64,000 nucleotides of DNA from Siniperca chuatsi. Taxonomy: Eukaryota > Chordata > Actinopteri > Centrarchiformes > Sinipercidae. The stretch's first letter is position 1. Each line of letters begins with the position of its first letter. Location: the NCBI RefSeq assembly GCF_020085105.1, contig NC_058053.1, forward strand, positions 15,090,888 through 15,154,887, in the 5' to 3' direction. Both the position numbers and the translations under genes were made by a program. The notes beneath the pieces are model-generated. The model was given only the letters and a program-made list of their open reading frames with translations, was not told the origin of the DNA and ran no database searches. Shown here one piece after another: positions 18,601 to 30,930 of this stretch.

Positions 18601-21461
18601 TATAAGAGTTTATAAAGAGTGGCTCCAGACATATCTGCCTTTTTTTTTGTTGTTGTTTCAAAATCAAGACATTAATAATTAACGTCACAGCTCCCACAGA
18701 TTTATGTGACATACTTTGTTTCATCAATAAAACATCAAAGACACACATCCAACTCTATTATAGCACTATTCTGGGATGTGAAAGGAATTCCAACAACAGC
18801 TACAGTGAAATACAAATCTCATCAGAATATCTGACAAGCAAAGGGACAAATATAACCATTTGCCTCACAATAACAGGACTGAATGTGTGCATGTTACCAC
18901 ACAAAGTAAAGGAATATTCATAAAGCACTGAAAATGATTATAGGTGAATCTTTTTTTTCACACTGTGGACTACGTAATGACAAAATGCATTCGGAAAAAT
19001 ACAAAGGACTGAGCTTTAAACACATTATTTTTCTCAGCTCCTGTTGTGTGTTTACTAGGTTATGATGCAGCAAATGTTTATCCATTGAAATCATGGAAGT
19101 GGAAACACAGATAGCCTTTGTTATTGTAATAATGACAACAAGATGCCATTATTTCCAAAAAGAATAAAGAGCTATTTTGTAGAATAATCAGTCAGCACAG
19201 ATAGAGCTGAAACTCATTCTTCTGCTTGTTTGAACCGATTACCCCTTTCACAAACCCAGAGAGGAAAAAAGTAGGTCAAAAATAAGGTTTTATCATTGTG
19301 TAAATTACATCATGGCTATGGAGCCCTCATTTCACTCTATTATACAACCCCTAATCCACAAACTACTGTTGGGATTTTAGATTAAAACTCAGTAATCCAG
19401 CTCCAGATCCAGATGCACTAACAACCGAGTAAGATACAATAATGCTCACTTTGTACACCATGAATGAATCGAGAGAATGCTGTGAAGTGATGAATCTGTT
19501 TATATAAGACTGTGTTAATGTAGCCTGAGAACAAGACGTACCTGCACATTTGACCCCCTGAGCCATCAGTCCCCACATGAAGCTGGCACAGTGTTCACAC
19601 CAGTGAGGCCCCCGAAAGGTATGGACCTACAACAGAGAGGAAGACAGAGACAGATATTAGTGATGAAGTGCAATGACAAGACAGAGAGAGAACAGCGGGG
19701 AGTTGCAGCCATTTACTCCATAGACACCCCATGATCTTCTTTAGCCAGCCTGTAGGTGCTGCCACCTTAAATGAGGCAGAGGAGGAGGATTATCTGTGTG
19801 TGGAGGAGGACTGTTGTTCAAACAGACCCTCAAACTGACAATACTGAGGTGGGTGCAGCAGTGACTCAGAGCAGGGGAGGCTTTGCCATTATGGCACAGT
19901 AGGATTTGACACTTGAAGATGCAAGTTGTCAGGGAAACTTGCTATGGAAACAGGAGAAGGCCACCTTGCTCATGTAGGAAAGGGAGCCCCACGCTCCACC
20001 AGGTAACAACAGCCCAGCCAATCGGGGGGGCCTCTGGGAGCAAAAACAAGCCACAACTCTCCCTGTTTCCTTGCATGAAGTCAGTAGCAGTTACAACGTT
20101 TTGGTAAAGGATTGCTAGTCTCTAGTGGGCATAAAACTCTGCAGGTGATCATTGTGTTAAAAAATATTTACTCATGGTCACCTAAGACGTTTTTCGACAA
20201 TCAACCATCATTAATGGTTATCCCAATCACCTAGAGTGATGTCATTTCTTTAGGTGTATTTTCTTGTTTTCAGAATCTTAGGATTACAATTTAACATCTA
20301 ATCAATTAGTGCTGTTATCGGCTTATATGATCATATAATTATTCTTTGTTTTGTCAGTGATACACACTGTTTCATATGTGTTGATAGGCAAGAAGAACAT
20401 CTAAATGCAGGTGGTGAATGCATTTACTTTAATTTAAGAGGCTGGGGTATGAAAATGTAGGAGTCAAACTGAAGTGTTGCTTTAACTATTATTATACGGT
20501 GCCAACAGTCCCCAGTTAATCATATTTAATCATTCAAAAAAGAAAAGGCTCAGGCTTTACCAGAAAGAAGGAGATAAACTTTATAAATGTGGTGTTTAAC
20601 TGTCAGAGTGCTTAATTTGGAAAGGTTGAAACTGAAAGACTCATTTTAGCGCCCAGATGTTGTTGTACTGTATTATATATTTTGTACTATTAATACATTA
20701 AAAAACTCTCTTGAATCCACTCAAATTATACATAATCCTTTAGCTGTGGACACACAGGAACACATGAACTAAAATGTTGAAATGCAACATTCAGCAATAC
20801 AAGAGAACAAAGCAGCAGAAAGAGATTGGTAAGCATCAGCAGTTTGAAAGCCTTGAAGGTAATATTTCACCTGCTGCTCTCCATCTCATTAACCAGCCAA
20901 ACTAGGAGAGCGAGCCTGAGCCAAACAGGGATACACTCCTCCACTGTTTCCCCTCTCCATTGGCCTAATCTCTCCATCTGGTGCTCAAACTAACAGCAGT
21001 GGTCCACAGACCACCCAACAGATTTTCTTTTGAAAAAGAAAACTCACTGGCCAGACCAAAACAGCTCTGTTTTTCATCCCCTCTCTCCTCTCCTCCCATC
21101 TCCCACAAGGGAAGCATGAGAAGCAGCCCTCTGGCCACACATGATGAAATTAAAGCAACGTTTCGGAGATGCAGCAGCTCACAAGAGTTCTTGTTGATTC
21201 GAGTCTCACCTTGAAGTTGTGGACTTTCTCAGATTTGGGTGTCCGCTCGCTCTCCTTCAGTGTTGCTCTGCGGACCAGTGAGGTGAGCTGTGAATAGGCA
21301 AATACTTTTAGTGGCTGCCAGAAAGTGGCTGGAGGTTTCTGTGGCCCCATCCTCATCCCCAGTGCTGCCGCCAGAATATCCTCTTGATTGGCCTTTCGCT
21401 TGGCCTTTTGCACAAGGGACGTCTCTTCCTTGTGAACCTCGTAGGACTCTCTAGATGGCAT
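12458..21461 (-). CDS. chn1: Chimaerin 1, alpha-1 isoform (Rac GTPase-activating protein)
   Basis: Neuronal RhoGAP that stimulates GTP hydrolysis by Rac and binds diacylglycerol. Exons 21461-21210, 19626-19542, 16575-16402, 15092-15015, 14272-14135, 13380-13275 and 12629-12458 join in phase to 334 residues, the length of mammalian alpha-1-chimaerin. Residues 1-58 are the alpha-1-specific N-terminus. A complete C1 zinc module follows (H81, C94, C97, C111, C114, H119, C122, C130; spacing 12-2-13-2-4-2-7). The RhoGAP domain runs from about residue 143 to the end, with the arginine finger Arg179 in EGLYRISGF and the [18 protein letters not shown] block. The first exon carries an internal acceptor where longer SH2-containing transcripts would join. 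I did not recognise SH2 exons upstream. Confidence 0.95.
13275..13380 (-). CDS. chn1: chn1 coding exon (RhoGAP)
   Basis: 106 bp encoding [20 protein letters not shown] to LMAHLK plus two bases of Arg. TTCAG acceptor and GTGAGC donor. Confidence 0.95.
14135..14272 (-). CDS. chn1: chn1 coding exon (RhoGAP)
   Basis: 138 bp encoding [20 protein letters not shown] through [16 protein letters not shown] acceptor and GTAAGT donor. Confidence 0.95.
15015..15092 (-). CDS. chn1: chn1 coding exon (arginine finger)
   Basis: 78 bp encoding [19 protein letters not shown] to FDK; contains the catalytic Arg179. CTCAAG acceptor and GTATGT donor. Confidence 0.94.
16367..16388. repeat. (AC)11 microsatellite
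   Basis: Uninterrupted AC dinucleotides. In the chn1 transcript it reads as a GT run starting 14 bases after a 5' splice site. Confidence 0.95.
16402..16575 (-). CDS. chn1: chn1 coding exon (C1 end and RhoGAP start)
   Basis: 174 bp encoding CGLNVHKQC...[10 protein letters not shown]...IQEIESR. Completes the C1 module and enters the RhoGAP domain. A (GT)11 repeat begins 14 bp into the next intron. Confidence 0.95.
16576..19541 (-). other. chn1 intron 2
   Basis: No exon recognised. Blocks at 17250-17580, 17880-18080 and 18290-18480 are less AT-rich, repeat-free and have several TAATT/CAGCTG-type motifs; they are candidate regulatory DNA. Confidence 0.45.
19542..19626 (-). CDS. chn1: chn1 coding exon (C1 domain, first part)
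   Basis: 85 bp encoding [13 protein letters not shown]...GVKCA plus one base of Asp. TTGTAG acceptor and GTACGT donor. Carries three C1 zinc-binding cysteines. Confidence 0.95.
19627..21209 (-). other. chn1 intron 1 (alpha-1 transcript)
   Basis: Nothing recognised beyond non-coding DNA; 19700-20090 is moderately GC-rich. Confidence 0.5.
21210..21461 (-). CDS. chn1: chn1 alpha-1 first coding exon
   Basis: 84 codons from [10 protein letters not shown] to VHNFK, then a GTGAGA donor. Codons 59-84 (21287-21210, [11 protein letters not shown]...) are shared by all chimaerin-1 isoforms. The CACAG just before codon 59 is an acceptor-like site. The frame is open 23 codons further upstream, but the MPS start matches the family. 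Confidence 0.93.
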
Positions 21462-21979
21462 TCTGGTGCTGCAGTCTCCCAAACCAGATGAAGGAACAAA
21501 CCCACTGGAAAAGTCCCAAAAAAAGGTCAACCTCTTTGATGCTTAGAGCGAGTCTATATTAAATGATATTACTTGCATTGTCCCAGTTAAATAGAGACAT
21601 CACAGACAAGAAATTGCTAATTTAAATGATAAAAAAGAGTCTGGAAATCATTTAAAAGAGTCCAAAAGGGGGAAAAAAGACGTGGTCCCTTTTAAATCCT
21701 CTCACAGCACTGACAGTAGACCAAGTGAAGCCTCTGTGATAGGACTGCCAGGTTTTATACAAAAGAGGTGCAGCCCTGGGTGCTCATGTGGTTCTCTGGG
21801 AACGTGTATGCAGATGAGCTGAGTGGTTCCTCTAATCCTCGCCTCCCTGTGCAGAGCTGATATTCTCCCTGGAACAGAGACAGCACACTGTTGTGTACAG
21901 ATGCTGTCAGGGCAGGCAGAGAGAGGGGGAGGAGTACAGGGGCGGATCCCTGTAGTAGTCACAGCAGATTAAATGGATC

Positions 21980-22120
21980 CCACCAGCCAATCACAGCATG
22001 GATACACCAGCTTTATAGTAGCCACTACCCCGCCCCCACACAACCGTCTCCATCAGATATCCAAGCAGGGGAGCCTGGGATGAAATGAGAGTGGGATGAT
22101 AATGAGCAATGAATGAGTCA
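21980..22120 (-). promoter_or_regulatory. chn1: Candidate alpha-1-chimaerin promoter
   Basis: On the minus strand, reading toward the gene: an AP-1-type TGAGTCA (22114-22120), a GC box GGGGGCGGGG (22037-22028) and a TATA-like CTATAAAG (22018-22011). These place a start site near 21983, about 520 bases before the alpha-1 ATG. A CCAAT motif on the plus strand lies at 21987-21991, an unusual place relative to the TATA. A pyrimidine-rich acceptor-like site near 21505 suggests the leader may be spliced. Inference from motifs only. Confidence 0.45.
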
Positions 22121-25100
22121 TGCATCAGGAGTGGGCTGCTGCCCGCAGAACTTGCGACAGCAGTGGGCCGTTAGAGAGGAGCTATTTTCAAAATCATGTT
22201 GCCACAGAAACTGGTCATGACTGGAACCACAAAGAGCAAAAAGACAAAAGTACCAAGCATGCAAGCAAAATTTGATATCACTGATATTAATGCACACTTT
22301 AATACAAAGTTGTGCTCTAACTTTCAAACAAATAAAAAATAAATTTCATACTCAGCAGTTAGCATTTGAACAAAAAATTAAGAGAAAAACAAAACAGAAA
22401 CACAAATTAATAAAGAATGAACAGAAATATAAAGCAACTCCTGAAAAAATTATTCTGTTTCTATAAGAGCACTGTTTGTTACAATCCAACAATCCATCCA
22501 CACAGTGATGAAACAGCTTTGAAATTTCCACACTGACATATTTATGCACCAAAAACAGATTAAAATCACATGCCAGTGCTCTGCTTGAGAAGACTCACCA
22601 ATTTCGTGTTTCATAATGTCTTTTATTGCTGTATTTCGTATGTCTTTTATGCATTACAAGACACACATTGAATTGCCTTTGGTTATGAAATATGCTATAT
22701 AAATAAATGTCCTTGCCTTATAAGTAAAAAATGTAAACATCACCCTAAAGGAATTATAAAATACATTTTAAATTTCATTTAATAATATACAGTTTAATAA
22801 TTTGTATCATAAATCAATATTCACTGTTTCCAACACTTTATTTTGTATGATAAAATATACAATAAAGAATTAAACAACATATGTCAGTACCAGGCATGTG
22901 ATCTGGAAGCTGGGAGCCTTTTCTTTCTTTGCAGTCTTTGTCTGAATGTTCATTTCCTTGAGGTTTACACTGATGCAAGTGCTGTGTCGCATGTATGCAA
23001 ATGAAGTATCAAATATAGCATCACGATAGTGATGTGGAAGAAAGGATCCGCAACCTGCTTCTGTAATTCACACTGCAACTCAAATGTGATTATGCTCCTA
23101 CGTCTCAGAGTCTAATTCAGACTCAGCTGTTAAAGTGGAGTGTTCTCACCTTTTACAGAGGGAGGTTGGAGAGGAAGTGAGTGTGCAAACAGATTTCTGT
23201 ACAGACAGAAATCAGTGATGACTGTTATAGCTCCCGCTGCCCCGACCTCAGCAGAAAGGTATCAAAAATGGGAGTGTGAACAGCGGAGGGGAGCATAAAA
23301 GGGGCTTTGAAGATCAGTGTACTTATGTAGAATGGTATCCCAAACTGTGGTGCCTGGCAGGGTATGGATCACAACACGAAAGACGTGAAACAGAGGGCTT
23401 CCAGTCCAGCTCTCCTCTCTCATGCTCAGGGAAAAGTCTCTGCTCAGGGGGCACCTGAGAGTGGTATAGATAAAAGACAATAAGAGCCTTTTATATGCAC
23501 CAGTTCATCCTCTCAGACCCTGAGCACTTTGGAAGGCTTTGCAGCGTAATTGCGTTGCCCGCTCTTAAGTGCAGAACGAGTGTCTGACTCCCAGGATGTG
23601 GTTTGCTTTGAATGCAGCTCTAATTGACACTGATTGATTTGCTTGTTTCCCAAACATGTCCAGAGATGGGACTCTTAAGGATGGATGTATACAGCACAGT
23701 ATCTTTTACATCTCTGTGATGTCCATCTGTGTCTGGCCTGGACATGCGCACTTATCTGAATGTTTGGATCCAGCCACATTTAAGTTTTGAACAATGATTC
23801 AATGCATTTAATTCTGATTTGACCCAGAAACCAGCACAATCTCAAAACTTTCTCATTCTTTTGTTTAAAGATAAAGTAAAGTAGTAAAGCTGTAAATCAT
23901 GAAGTTACATAATGTTATATAACTGAAAACTGCAGCACAATGACACAAGTTAGAGCCAGGATGTTATGAGTCCAAGAATATAGAGGACTGATGTCAGAAC
24001 TAGGCTGCCTACACACTGAAAGCTTTCAGTAGAGCTACATGCCATTAAACTTGTGAAATGACCACAAGAAATGTGAATCTTGTCGTGCATTGTAGGTCTT
24101 CACACTGTGACTGGAGTGACTTAACATTTTGCAACCATTTAAAATAAAGCAAATAACACCTAAAGAAAGAACACATTCATTATACAACCATTCCTTACTG
24201 GACCTGGAAGGAAGAGGACAACGTGAATCACAGACACAGAAAAGCCACATTCTTTCAGCCACCACCACCAGAAAATACCACATATGCATAAGATGCAGCT
24301 CAAATCGGCTTTTTTTTTTTTTTGCTGGGCTTGCAAGAAACCTGGAACAAATTACACCATATTTTACCGGGACAAATAGATTACCTGGATGTGGCTGCAA
24401 CAGTCTATGCTTTGACAGTGATGTATGGTAGGCTGCTATCACGGTTTGCTATTCACACAGCAAGGTCAGAGCATACGTAGGACACACTCTTTACAAAGCT
24501 TAGGCACAATATAGTGTGGTAGACTTTACTCTTGAGAAATAAAAACCTGTATAAATATATTGCACTGGTTAAATCTGTGCCACCTGTCTGTTTCCAAAAA
24601 CTCCATTTAAATAGAGGAATCTTTGCTCACTGAACCATTCATGACAGATGCATGCATTTTGCAGTATAATAGTGAAAGTATAGTCTGAAAATGTCAGAAA
24701 CACAGTGCTGAACATAACAGTGACTCGTAACATGTGGAAGCAAATCAGTGATAACATTACTGCTGTCATGATTTACACTAATAATGAGAAACATAACACA
24801 AATCCTTTAAAATGTGTATTCTCTGTTTAAACTTAGCTGTTATGTTGAATTTTACTACTGGTAGAAATTAATAAATAAAGTTGCATTCATACCCTACTGC
24901 TCCCAAAAACACGGTAGTCCTGATGATAATAGTCTTAAATATAGATATCACTTTATATATTTTTATTATGAATTAGTGGAGGTCCCACAAACAAAACTAA
25001 CCTCACAGCTACAGGCAGACAAGTGCAAATGCTGCCATTAATCCTGTCATGAGAAACAATTTGGTTGCCACAAAGCCATCTGCTTTGGAATCACCTACTT

Positions 25101-25394
25101 TTATAAAGAACGACTGTATTGCATGGAATGACAAATGGTTGTGAGGAATAATTAAAAGGCTTGAGTGGCTCTTTATCTCTGGTTTCTACAGAGAGCAGTT
25201 TCCCCCAACAACACTCTGAATACCAGTGTTTAGAGCATGATGAATGACTCATTGTGCATCAGCTATTTTGGCAACACGGTGATGATAACAGGATAGGATG
25301 ATTTAGTTAATGCCTGAAATATTTAATCAGTCTAACAGTTTAACAGAATAGCAAAGGAATGCCAAATCTCAGCACAGCATTTCACATATTTTCT

Positions 25395-26298
25395 TAAAGG
25401 AATAGTTCAACATTTTGGGGGATTCTATTTCTTTCCAAGAGTGAATCTATATAAATCTAATGTCTGTGTGTTATGCTGTGTTCACGTCATATGGGATGGA
25501 TGGAAGAGATGGGAGAGATCCCCATGTTTACAACAACTCAAGATGGTTGCATGACTAAAGAGCTTTAGAGTTAGTCATGTGAGGGCTAAAAATACTGTGC
25601 ATTGACAATTAAGCACTACATCCACTAAATTTTGGTTTAATTACGTTGAACAATTACCTTGAACGACTTTGGCGGATGCGAGGCATCAATGTTTGTTTGG
25701 TTTGTATTTGAAATTACAAACTACCAGATTTGTTTTTATGACTTCCTGAAAACTTAATCTAAAAGAAATAGTTAAACAATTTGAGAAACACCCTTATTCA
25801 CTTTATTTCCAAAAGTGAGATGAGAAGATCAATCTGATGTCTATGTGGTAAGTACGGAGCTGGAGTCAGGATGTCGTTAGCTTAGCATAAAAACTGGAAT
25901 CACAGGGAAACAACTGGCCTTGCTCTCCCTAAAGTAAAAAAAAAAAAAATCTGCAAAAATCTGCCTACCAGCACCTCTAAAGTTTTGTAATAAATCGTAT
26001 CTGGTTCTTTTAAGCCGTACATAAACAGAAATGTAAAAACAACAATTTGTGGTTTTAGTGGGAATTAATGTGCTGGATGTTGCTCTGTGAACAACAGTTG
26101 GGTGGCACAGTGACTGTGTGCATTTCCCCAGAGACCAAAAAAACCCTGAAATGGCTCCAACACGTAACCTAAAACCACAACTTGTCATTTTCACATTTCA
26201 GCCTGTGTACGAAACAAGATAATACATGGTAATTACTGAGCTTTAGAAACGCTGGTAGGCTAGCTGTTTCCAGTCTTTATGCTAAGCTAAGCTAACCC
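25395..26298. repeat. Fold-back element family A, rearranged copies
   Basis: 25395-25450 begins like the family A left end (TTCAACATTTTGGG). A second copy starts at 25757 and runs to 26298 with the AGATGAGAAGATCAAT, CTGCCTACCAGCACCTCTAAAG and GCTAAGCTAAGCTAACC landmarks. Diverged and partly deleted. Confidence 0.65.
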
Positions 26299-26303
26299 AA
26301 CTC

Positions 26304-26530
26304 CAGTGGTGAAATGTAACTAAGTACATTTATATAAGTACTGTACTTAAGTACAAATTTGAGGTATTTGTACTTTAGTTGAGTAGTTCTATTTTATGCT
26401 ACTTTATACTACTACTACTCCACTACATCTCAGAGGTAAATATATGTACTTTTTACTCCTCTACATTTATATGACAGCTATAGTCACTATTTACTTTTCA
26501 GATAAAGATTTTAATAATAATTATAAAAGA
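26304..26530. repeat. Interspersed repeat family C, copy 1
   Basis: AACTAAGTACATTTA, GTACTTAAGTACAAATTTGAG and CTACTCCACTACAT in the same order as at 42006-42446. Confidence 0.65.
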
Positions 26531-27021
26531 ATGTATGATACTCTTATATAATATGATGCAGTACTATTAATCAAGATATCTGTAAATAAGCCTGTGAGGT
26601 ACAAACGCTTTACAATTGCTTGAAAGGGTCCCTTTGTGAGCATCCTGCGTGGAATATCTGGAACATCACATGCTAGTCTTATAATCGTGGATGGATAGAG
26701 CAGCTATATCAGCTATGTATTTTTTTCACTCTTATGCAACTGTACCTTCCTCCTCCACATCCCTGGAGAGAATGAGGTTAGAAGTTGCTACAGCTTCTTG
26801 AAGGACAGCAAGGTTTCACGATCAGCTCTTACACAATCAGTAACAGGCACCAGGTCAGAGGTCCTTTCTGTTCTCATCACATAGGAATCAAGAGAAAAAA
26901 ACAATTGTTGCACAAAGGAACATTTACACTTTCTAAAAACAACTAGTTTAACAGCTGCGTGTGCAGCAGGAATTGGATTCAGAAGACCCATGAGGGAAGA
27001 TTTACAGAACAGAAGTTCACA

Positions 27022-27506
27022 TATGCTGTATGGTCAAAAATATCTGGACATATATCATTAAGACATTATGAGGAAATTACCGATGGTTTGGCCTTGTCCC
27101 CTTGGTTCCAATTAAGGAAAATCTAAATGCTACAGAATAAAATTATATTTTATACAATAATGTTCTTCCAACTTTGCAGCAACAGTTTGGGAAAAAGCCC
27201 TTCCTGTATTAATTTGACGATGCCTCCAAACACAAAATGACGTCCATAAAGAAATGTTTTTTTTTTCCAGATTTGGTGTGGAAGAACTTGACTGGCCTGC
27301 AGAGAGCCCTGACCTCGTCCTCATCAGACACCAGAACAGTGACTGTGAGCCAGGCCTCATCACCCAACATCAGTCCTCAAATTCACTAATTCTCTGCAGA
27401 CAGGTTTCTTGAAGAGTGGAGATGGTAGCCCCATATTAACGCCCATGGTTTTAAAATGACGTGACACTTTGTTTGGGTGTCCACCTACTTTTGGCCATGT
27501 AGTGTA
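27022..27506. mobile_element. Tc1/mariner-like transposon fossil
   Basis: Ends are inverted repeats (left ATGGTCAAAAATATCTGGACA; right complement CATGGCCAAAAGTAGGTGGACA), about 485 bp apart and beginning and ending in TA. A frame on the plus strand near 27283 reads EELDWPAESPDL, the Tc1-family EELxWPAQSPDLNPI block, with the following Asn-Pro lost. Far too short and broken to be active. Confidence 0.7.
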
Positions 27507-28679
27507 ATAATAAACACTGGGAATGGAGGATGCAAAGTGCAGGTTTGTGCCCTATAGGTGAGCAAAATGTGCCTTTAAACAGTGGAATAATCATTAGGCA
27601 ATAATGAGGAAAATTATTTACATTTACTGTACATTTGCCCATTCTTTCAACTAGTTCTGCAACAAGAACATGCTCCCTCATCAGCTCCCCACCTGTGAAC
27701 AGTCAGTTGTTTTAAAAGAATCAAACTGCATGCATTGGTACCCAATTATGTGCTACAGTACATACAAGAAATGTAAAAATGTAAAAGTTTCAGTACAAAA
27801 ATGCACTGCTCCTGTAGCTTTATGTTTCAGTGTTTGGGGACAGGTGGTCCAGAGTCACATTTTGGCTGCAGGGCTTGACTTTCTGATCAGTAATCTGCTC
27901 ACTGTCTGCTCTGGCTGAAGAGGACAGCAACCTGTGGGTTGCTGACCATATTGTATCTTATTATGTTTCACTTGCTGTAGAAGAACAGCATCTGTTTAGA
28001 GCGCCAGGTTCCCATGAGAACAATGTTTCTGAGCTGGTGGACTTCTTTTATACACTGCTGGTTATCTTACCAGCTTAAATTAGCTGACTGGTCCCATGAG
28101 GAGGCAATGTTAATAGATATTTTAGAGGTGCTGATGTATGAATAATTTGATTGGTGCGCTTTATACTACGCTACACTGGAAACATGTTGCATTCTGACAG
28201 CTGAGTAAAAATAACTCCCCATTCTCATCATGCAAATACGTCATACTCCCCCCAAAATCTTTGGAGTACCAATGACTCATCCCATGTCTGCCCAAAGGGA
28301 GCTAAACTTTGGTAGGTTTGTCCTACACAGAGAAAAGCGGCTGTTGAATTCATTACAGTGAGTGTCAATGGTGAAGAGTTAGTGTCCATAGCAACTTTTC
28401 AAACCACTTCTGCAGCTTATTCCATTCTTCTCTATGCTTAATATGTTTAATACAAAAATAAATTTGACCGAAGACATATAAAAATACACAACCTCCATGT
28501 TGCTCTATGGTTTTCCTCAATGTTCCCAAAATTGGACCGTCACCATAGTGGGTATATAACTGCAAAAAATGCTGTTAGATTGGCAATGGAGATTGGTTTA
28601 AAATGAGCCAATGACTTTTGACTGTTTGTATGACTGTTTTCAGTTTCTTTCTTTTGCCATATTAAATAAGGACATTGTA

Positions 28680-29090
28680 ACAAGACTAAGAATCTATAGC
28701 CATGCTAGCGACTCTGGCATGCTAACATGCTGATGTTTTGCAGGTGTATCATCTTAGCTTTGTGTGTTAGCATGCCAACATTTGCTAAAGAGCAGTAAAC
28801 ACAAAGTACAGCTAAGGGAATGTCATTAGTTATACAGATGTTTGGTCATAAACCAAAGTATTGGACAAATAAAAATTTTGACCTGATGATGGTGCTAGAT
28901 AAGAGTCAGGGGATCACCACATTTAGTATTGATTCTAAGGGGGACATGAATGTCTGCACAAACTTTCATGGGAATCCATCCAATAATTTATGAGACATTT
29001 CACTCTGCAGCAGAAAAGTTCATCTGTTTGTGGCAGCAGAGGAAAAGTCATTAGGATAAATCATCTAGGAACCACACATCTTCACTGTAC
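28680..29090. repeat. Teleost interspersed repeat (GCTAACATGCTGA type)
   Basis: Contains GCATGCTAACATGCTGATG, TTTTGACCTGATGATGGTGC and CATGGGAATCCATCCAA, phrases I recognise from a common fish repeat. No coding capacity. Confidence 0.55.
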
Positions 29091-30131
29091 CATTGACTCT
29101 TTACTGCTGAACTCAGAACAGTTTCTTACTTCATTTTGAAATGCAGACAGCAATATTGTGTTATGTTCACACATCAGATCAAGCTCAAAACAGTCACCTT
29201 TCTTCACTATAATCAGCTGTAAAAAGAAGCCTGTATGTGTGATTCTTATTATCGTTTGTCAGTTTCTGGTTTTCACATCTTTCAAATGAGTGCAAACTGG
29301 AAAAGTCGTGAAAATCGTTTAATTAAAGGATTTTATAGCAATTCCCTCTCAAACCAGCATGTGTTTTTTCACATACAGAGACTTTTAGTTTAGTGTTCAA
29401 TTTTGTTTTTGGTTTGGAAAAAAAGTGGTTTAGATAATCTGGCTAAACTGTTGGCTTGTTTAAAACTTGTTGACTGCTCGTGTTTCTTGTCCCTTTGGAC
29501 TTTTTATTGTTGTTGTTCTATTGTAGTGTGTTCCCAGATGTCATCAGTTAACTTTGAGAGTGGCCTACAATGTTTTCATAACCAACAGAATCATATTACC
29601 TGGAAATTATCCATATTGTTAACAGAGCTACCAAACTAACTTCATTCCATCTTGTATACTGCAGTATTGTGGTATCATGGCAGCTGGAAAAGGCAAAATG
29701 ATTGTTGCATAAACAACAAACCAGCAGTTAGGAATGAATGTATATGTATTTCTAAGTGTCCAATCCAAGGCATTTGGCTCGAGGCAGTTTTCAAATCAGC
29801 AGGCCATGAATATCAAATAATTCAAAATCACCCAGAACAGAATGACTGGTGGACATCTGGTAAACCGGTGTCTGTGGATGATACTCTCCCCGTGCAGCCT
29901 GCTTATTAGCATATCAAACACTCAAACATGTATTTCTCAGACAGAAAGAGACTGAAAAACAGAAACACTAATTTGAACTGTAAAAAGTATTGTTTTGTCT
30001 CGACGTTTTAGCCCACACAAACACACTTTACATACCATCCAGAATAAGGCATTACACAAGCGGTGGGCTAATGAATGTAATCTGCCAAGATTTTCAAACA
30101 GAGTTGCTCTTTGTTGAAGGTTGAACCCCTC

Positions 30132-30158
30132 CCCCCCACCACCACCACCACCACCACT
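30132..30158. repeat. Short (ACC)n repeat
   Basis: C-run followed by about seven ACC units. Confidence 0.85.
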
Positions 30159-30901
30159 ATTATTCAACCTTGTTTATGAGTCCCCTGCACTGTGAGAATA
30201 CATAACACACTCTGCAGAAGAAAGGGAAAGTTTGCTGCAGAGGTAATTCAGCTGCAAAGAACGCCCTGAACCATTATCCATTCTCTGAATTTATTTCAAA
30301 ACAATGTGAAATTGTCAGTTTCTACGCAATCTCTTCCTGCGCCGTTAAGCAAGACAGTCTCGCTCATTGTCGACACGCTGCCTCGCTTGCGTCTGGCTTC
30401 TTATTTGTTTTCAGAAGGCTATTTTCCTCCAGACACCTGTCTCTGTGAGAGTCAGAGATCATTTACCATCATTTGTATCCATCGAATGAGTAAACAGCTT
30501 GCACTCATGATGGATCAGTGTTAAAGTTCAATGTAAATATGTAAATGTCTTACTTACATACAAATAAACTACTTTCATCCCAACTATCTGTAACATCAGA
30601 ACTCTGTATAATTCCTCTTTTAGTGGGATGAATGGATACCCTGCTGCCATCGTTACATAATTTTTAAAAATAACTTTAATTATCCTTCAAGAGCACTTGT
30701 GTAGCAATGACTTCACTGCAGCTTCTACTTTCCATATGCAGTCCCAGTTGACCGGTGAAGACAAAGACAACGCCATAATTAATGTTTCTGTGTGCGAATA
30801 CAATGCATGTACAATTGTACAGCAAATCCCAAATAAAAACTTCTGTATCATGTGAACTGACATATAAATGGCTATCCTCGCCCAGTAGCCACCGACTTGG
30901 A

Positions 30902-30930
30902 GGCAGTGATGTGGAAACCACATCACTGCC
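30902..30930. repeat. Perfect 13-bp inverted repeat, 3-base spacer
   Basis: GGCAGTGATGTGG at 30902-30914 and its exact reverse complement at 30918-30930, separated by AAA. Sits in a repeat-poor block rich in TAATTA-like motifs. Confidence 0.95.

Noticed and set aside
21702..21962. 86-codon minus frame before the alpha-1 ATG
   Set aside because: Probably leader or flanking DNA downstream of the candidate promoter; no similarity.
24035..24442. 135-codon minus frame overlapping a 100-codon plus frame
   Set aside because: Both run through a T13 homopolymer and show no domain; chance frames.
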